From contig JAQGAU010001085.1 of the NCBI GenBank assembly GCA_034698045.1, positions 1-21,548 on the forward strand: a DNA stretch of 21,548 nucleotides. The letters are read 5' to 3'. The DNA comes from Paramacrobiotus richtersi (lineage: Eukaryota > Tardigrada > Eutardigrada > Parachela > Macrobiotidae). The translations under genes were made by a program, and so were the position numbers. Below are positions 17,552-21,548 of this stretch, piece after piece; the first letter of the stretch is position 1, and the number at the start of each line of letters is the position of its first letter. The notes under the pieces were generated by a model. That model did not search any database, was not told the DNA's origin, and saw only the letters and a list, made by a program, of their open reading frames with translations.

Positions 17552-19102
17552 TAGTTTTCGAATAGCCTTCTGGAAAAGGAAAGAATTTCAAAACTGGATC
17601 TCAGAGCCGGGATAGTATAATTTTCTTAATTCATTTGAAATGGGCATGTACAGTACGTCTTAAATTTTCTGAATGTTTACATGGTAAATTTGATGTGAAA
17701 TTTGTTTTATTCTTTTGTGAGTTTGCTTCATCATAATAGTAATATGTCGTAAAGCGATGGAATCGCTGGTTTTAAAGCACAATTTTGGAATACCTTTTCG
17801 CCGCACGGTGTACTTGTACGATACCAAGGGCTGAAAAGAGTTATGAGAATAAAAAGCAACGCCGTAATTATAGAGAAAACCAACAAAATTCTAACAGTTT
17901 CTTCCGTGTACAATAAATGCATTAAATGTTGAGGATAATTTGAAGCATCTTATTACTGGTCCGGGGATTGCCGCTGTTCTACGATTCCAGTACAATGCAC
18001 ATTTTCACGACTGTTCTGGCGTGAGCTGGTGCTGCAGAAAGTTGCTGTATAGTAATTGTTTCGGTATGTAATTTAACCAACCCTGCTCGATCTGCTTGCT
18101 TAGCTTGTTTAGCAGTTATGGTAGCTAAGCAAATAATCCGATCGATAAAATCTCACTGACAAGCTAATTTGGTTCGGCAATAGATTACTTTCTTGGAAGT
18201 TGTGGTTTACCCTGTTTCCCGAAAGAGCATTTTGTAACAGTACTAAGCCGTACTTCTGTAGCATTCTAAAGCCGCCGTAACGTATTCTAAAATTTTGTTG
18301 ACATATGTAGCTCCCGCAATGGAAAAAAACTGCAGACAGTGCTTGTGAATTAAGTGGTCACTCAGTGACCACTCACCAACCGGCCGGAAGAGACCCCATT
18401 CTACCGACGGTACTACTCTTGGAAAAAAGACGACAGTCCATCCCGGCTGCGTGTCCTACGGCCATCATACTTTCGAGCAATTAAAATTTTGCGTAACTGA
18501 CTTTTTATTTTTTTTCCAACAAATGTCGGTCTTCAAGCAAAAGTTTGATTCAAGTTTCCTCAGCCGCAAACGGACAGGTCGCATATGTGATACGCATATC
18601 CACTGATCGTTTGCAAGCTGATCCGCCAAAAAAATAGTGTACGACTGCAGCAAAAGTGAGTGTAATGACAGGGCAAACGTACCATAAGACATGCATTAAT
18701 TTTTTCGCAAGAACCCGCGAGAAAATACTACTCAACTATAACTGAATTTGAATCTTCGTTGTCCAAAACTTGCTTACAAGTATGGACAAATTAATCACAT
18801 TTTACAGCAGTGGTAACAGACAGCCGTCGACATAATGTAGTTGCAGCTAGAAGGTGCAGTAGAGCGACACCAGTCTGGCGACGAATTTCAAATGTACACA
18901 ATATTTATGAAAATGATGAACCATGTCATGCCGAATGTAGGTTTTTTATATACTGTATGTTGGACGATAAATTAAAGAATGCGTGCACTTTTTCATGTTT
19001 CCAACGTATTAATTTCTGGCTTTTTAGAGTACAGCTGCAGTTCAGTGAAATCATCTGCCGAATCGAATACCGATAGGAAATACCGGATTGTGCGTTTTTT
19101 AA
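17552..19102. other. AT-rich intergenic stretch with one perfect palindrome
   Basis: Only short frames without domains. The one clear item is the palindrome at 18353-18373. The 50 bases after it (CACCAACCGGCCGGAAGAGA and on) are richer in GC, but no coding frame is evident. Confidence 0.45.
18353..18373. repeat. Perfect palindrome, 10-bp arms and a one-base centre
   Basis: AGTGGTCACT, then C, then AGTGACCACT. The word AGTGGTCACTC also occurs on the minus strand at about 468-480. Confidence 0.8.
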
Positions 19103-19464
19103 TTAAATGTGCAGATTAATCAGTGCTTGTTCTGGCTGGTAGTGAACGTTTGCTTCTACAATTTGAATATAACTCAGGCAAAATGTGCCATCTTTACGTA
19201 ACAACGTAATAACGAACGCATTATAAATATGCAGTGCGCATAGTACCTACGCAGCATTATAACTATGCCCATAAAGTACAGATATTTTCACATTGTTAGC
19301 AATCATCGCGACAACACGTAGTGTCACTAGTACCTAGTTTACTCCTGTTGTTAGATACTTACTTGCACTCTTGTCATATTATCGCCCACATTTATATTCA
19401 GGCAGCGGTAACGTTCATCCTTATTCACCCATGTGGTGGCGGCAGAATGGTCCGTTTTCAGCAT
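19103..19464 (-). CDS. Possible two-exon gene, 81 residues
   Basis: I do not recognise the product. An ATG at 19464, with an in-frame TAA two codons upstream, opens exon 19464-19363 (MLKTDHSAATTWVNKDERYR). It ends CAA/GTAAGTATC, a near-perfect donor in phase 0. Intron 19362-19247 (116 bp) ends GCGTAG and joins in phase to exon 19246-19103, which reads VITLLRKDGTFCLSYIQIVE and ends with TAA. Total length is 81 residues. The first exon is more GC-rich than the second. The acceptor lacks a long pyrimidine tract. A secreted or membrane protein is not indicated. It may be one end of a longer gene. Confidence 0.33.
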
Positions 19465-20242
19465 AGCAGTTTATGGAAGATACTAGTGCACAACTGCGGC
19501 AAATGACTCTCAAATTAGCGTGCCAACCAGAGGTCACCTATTATAATGTACACTGCCACCTGCGATGATAAACGAGACATCCGCCGCATGGTAACCAGCG
19601 ATCGCAATTGCGTAATAACACCATGCGACATGAGAAACCGATTATTATTACACATATAAGCCGCGCTGCCGCAAAGGGAAAAAGTGTTCCAGGCCGAGCT
19701 GACTAACAAGTAAGGGTGGGTATCGAATTCGAAGCCCAGTCTCGATATGATACGTAGGCGTGGCTGAACGAAAATACGGTTCGCGAAGCCACCACATGAA
19801 AATTCTAATGTACGATTCAAACCTTTGACAGCTTTTCAATTCAAACCAGGAGGCAATCGCGTTTAAATACTGCATAAAATTAGAATAGCGTGTAATATAA
19901 GACGTTTGTACCTCAAGCAGCACAGAAGGAACTACCTATATATCGTATAAGATATCACAGAATTCTGCTACTTGAACTGGAGACCTATGACAGCAGCCCA
20001 AACATTTCGGTCGGACTTGGCCAAATCGCAGTGTATTTGCATTATGAACTGCTCGAATATTACGTTCGAACGATTTGCAACCACTAGACCCCCTTGACGT
20101 ACACAGTACAAACGAACGCATAGAATTTAATAATATCCTTTATGCCACCGTACCATTATTGCACCGACGAGAAGAACACAAAAGATCAGAAATTTGACTC
20201 GAAATAAGGCACCAATTCAAACCCCACGACAGACAAACCCAA
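19465..20242. other. Intergenic stretch between the 19464 candidate and the CUB gene
   Basis: A 101-codon minus frame (19820-19515) is open but shows no domain or splice support. Downstream of the CUB gene stop, ATTAAA at 20131-20126 (minus strand) is a possible 3' end signal for that gene. Confidence 0.4.
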
Positions 20243-21548
20243 CTATGAGATCCAGTCATTTACCGGCGGTTGCATCTGGCGTTTCCCCCTCTTAGCCGCG
20301 CTCAGCCGTCGCACCACACACACCACGACCACGATCACAATGAGCAACACCCCCAGCCCCCCACCCACAATCCCCCCAAACGTCCCGTGCGACAGTCCCA
20401 ACACTTCCCCGCTGACCGTCCCACACATGACGGGATCCTCATCCGACAGATCCTTCTCCCCGCAGTGATACTCTCCATCACACAGTCGCTGGTTACTGAT
20501 ACAGTACGAGTGCACCGGACAGTAGAACTCATCTCCTTCACACCCGGAACCCAGTCCACTGTGGGGGTAGTGGAATTCATTCCAGGTTAGGCGAAAACCC
20601 CGGTTCCCGGAGGCGCGTTTGGCCGAGGTGAAGAGGAGCTTCATGGTCGGGCCGTGCGAGTGGTAGCTCGTGCCGTTTAGTTTCCCACACACTTCGGACG
20701 GGTACTTGTGCAGGTCAGTGTAGATTTTCAGTCCGGCGCCGAGGCAGCCCGTGGGACTGCCGCGCTGCTCCCCTTCCAGTTCGAAGAATGTGAAATTGAT
20801 TAGGATGTTGTAGCTAGGGCGGACGTGGATGTACCATTCACAGTCGAGATTCGCCTGAAAGTACAATGTGAGTTTGGTTTGATTATCGGGGAAGATGCAT
20901 ACGCCATTCATAAATCGTGATCAAGCTAGCGTTTTTGGGAGAATGCTACAAAGAATCCATACATGTCCATATAATCTTCAGCAATTCACTACATAAAGCC
21001 TGAGTGCTAAACCTGCCCTTTCTTGCCAAACAGTCGAAAACAGACAAAATTCGAACATTTCTGTATTCGAGGTGCACGCGCTGTACGAGCCAGACCACGC
21101 GTTCACGTAAAATATCATCGCTGTGCTCTGCACTTAGCAATGAAGGCAGGTGCTACTTTGACAGCAGGCTTACGATCTTTATTTTCGTACAACAATCTCA
21201 CCGGATACTTGGCAGCGTTTCCATCGAAGTTTGGCGATTCAATGGTACCATGTGTGCCGTTGGTGACATTCCCACACATCCGGTCGGTATGGAACGGTGC
21301 TTGCTGTGGATCAAAGTAATACCGTCCACGGAAGCCAATGGTAACGGCGGCCGCGTTAGTAATAAAATTCATCTGCAGAGCGTGCACTCCGTAGCGGCTT
21401 TTCAACGGCGCCGGCCCCAGCAGTCCGCAGTAACGGCCAATCTCCCGGTAACCGCGATTACCGCCGCCCGCCTCCAGGAGTTCGTAGAGATCGATGTAAT
21501 CCTGATTATCACATGTGGGGCCGTAGGAGCCCAAGCCGTCCAGTTTGA
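20243..21548 (-). CDS. CUB-CUB-LDLa type I membrane protein (NETO/SOL-2/LEV-10-like), 3' two exons
   Basis: This would be a cell-surface protein; relatives of this layout act as auxiliary or clustering partners of neurotransmitter receptors. Exon 21548-21202 is open at the window edge. Intron 21201-20855 (347 bp, GTGAG donor, TACTTTCAG acceptor, phase 0) interrupts the second CUB domain. Exon 20854-20243 ends with the stop. The visible part has 318 residues. Residues 1-80 are the second half of a CUB domain (DYIDLYE, GRYCG, ending GFRGRYYF). Residues 91-208 are a complete CUB with four Cys (91, 120, 152, 171). Residues 220-259 are an LDL-receptor A repeat with six Cys. Residues about 275-297 are a membrane segment, followed by RR and a basic tail of about 22 residues. 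His245 replaces the Asp usual before the fifth Cys of the LDLa repeat. The tail is far shorter than in vertebrate NETO proteins. Family choice is inference; the domain order is clear. Confidence 0.9.

Noticed and set aside
19515..19923. Two overlapping minus-strand frames of about 90 to 100 codons
   Set aside because: No domain, no paired splice sites and lengths expected by chance.
20270..20590. Plus-strand frame rich in His and Pro opposite the CUB gene
   Set aside because: It is the antisense of well-supported CUB, LDLa and membrane-segment coding sequence; its length follows from the composition of the true gene.
9786..20611. Exact 16-base match AACCCCGGTTCCCGGA at 9786-9801 and 20596-20611
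   Set aside because: The identity does not extend beyond 16 bases; one copy is in the CUB gene and the other in an unrelated frame, so coincidence is the simplest explanation.

Overview
The window looks like nuclear DNA of an invertebrate animal. The recognisable genes are interrupted by short GT-AG introns (about 50 to 350 bases), the intergenic DNA is AT-rich, and the best-conserved protein is a CUB/LDL-receptor-A membrane receptor of an animal-only type. I cannot name the species or phylum from sequence alone. There is no rRNA, no convincing tRNA and no CRISPR array.

Two loci are secure. (1) At 676-3251 lies a complete cut-and-paste DNA transposon of the pogo/Tigger class. It has 55-bp terminal inverted repeats (53 of 55 matching), a TA target duplication, a four-exon 538-residue transposase with psq-type and CENP-B-type DNA-binding regions and a full D/D/D catalytic triad, and its own AATAAA signal. 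The flanking bases, joined at one TA, form a continuous 66-codon frame, so the element may have landed inside a coding exon. (2) At 20243-21548, on the minus strand and running off the right edge, are the last two exons of a type I membrane protein with the order CUB, CUB, LDLa, transmembrane segment, short cytoplasmic tail. This is the layout of the NETO/SOL-2/LEV-10 group of receptor auxiliary proteins.

Between them are about 17 kb of AT-rich DNA. Only one other frame is long enough to be unlikely by chance: 6752-7360 minus, which encodes a probable single-pass membrane protein. Other gene candidates rest on short exon-like blocks with consensus splice sites and compatible phases, and are listed at low confidence: 1-420 minus, 3771-4884 minus, 5998-6500 minus, 8763-9080 minus, 9408-10310 plus, 12111-12581 minus, 13072-13365 minus, 14693-15176 plus, 16225-16400 minus, 17290-17511 plus and 19103-19464 minus. 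None matches a family I can name. RNA evidence would be needed to accept them.

Repeats include a nine-unit 20-bp minisatellite (5216-5394), a 560-bp segment bounded by 22-bp inverted GGCACCCC repeats (16080-16639) with diverged tandem copies outside its left end, a 17-base G run (11496-11512), two perfect palindromes with a one-base centre (7714-7736 and 18353-18373), and a GC-rich patch with paired GGCGCGCC sites (7404-7600). No operon, pathway or multi-gene system links these loci. The most notable system is the apparently intact transposon.
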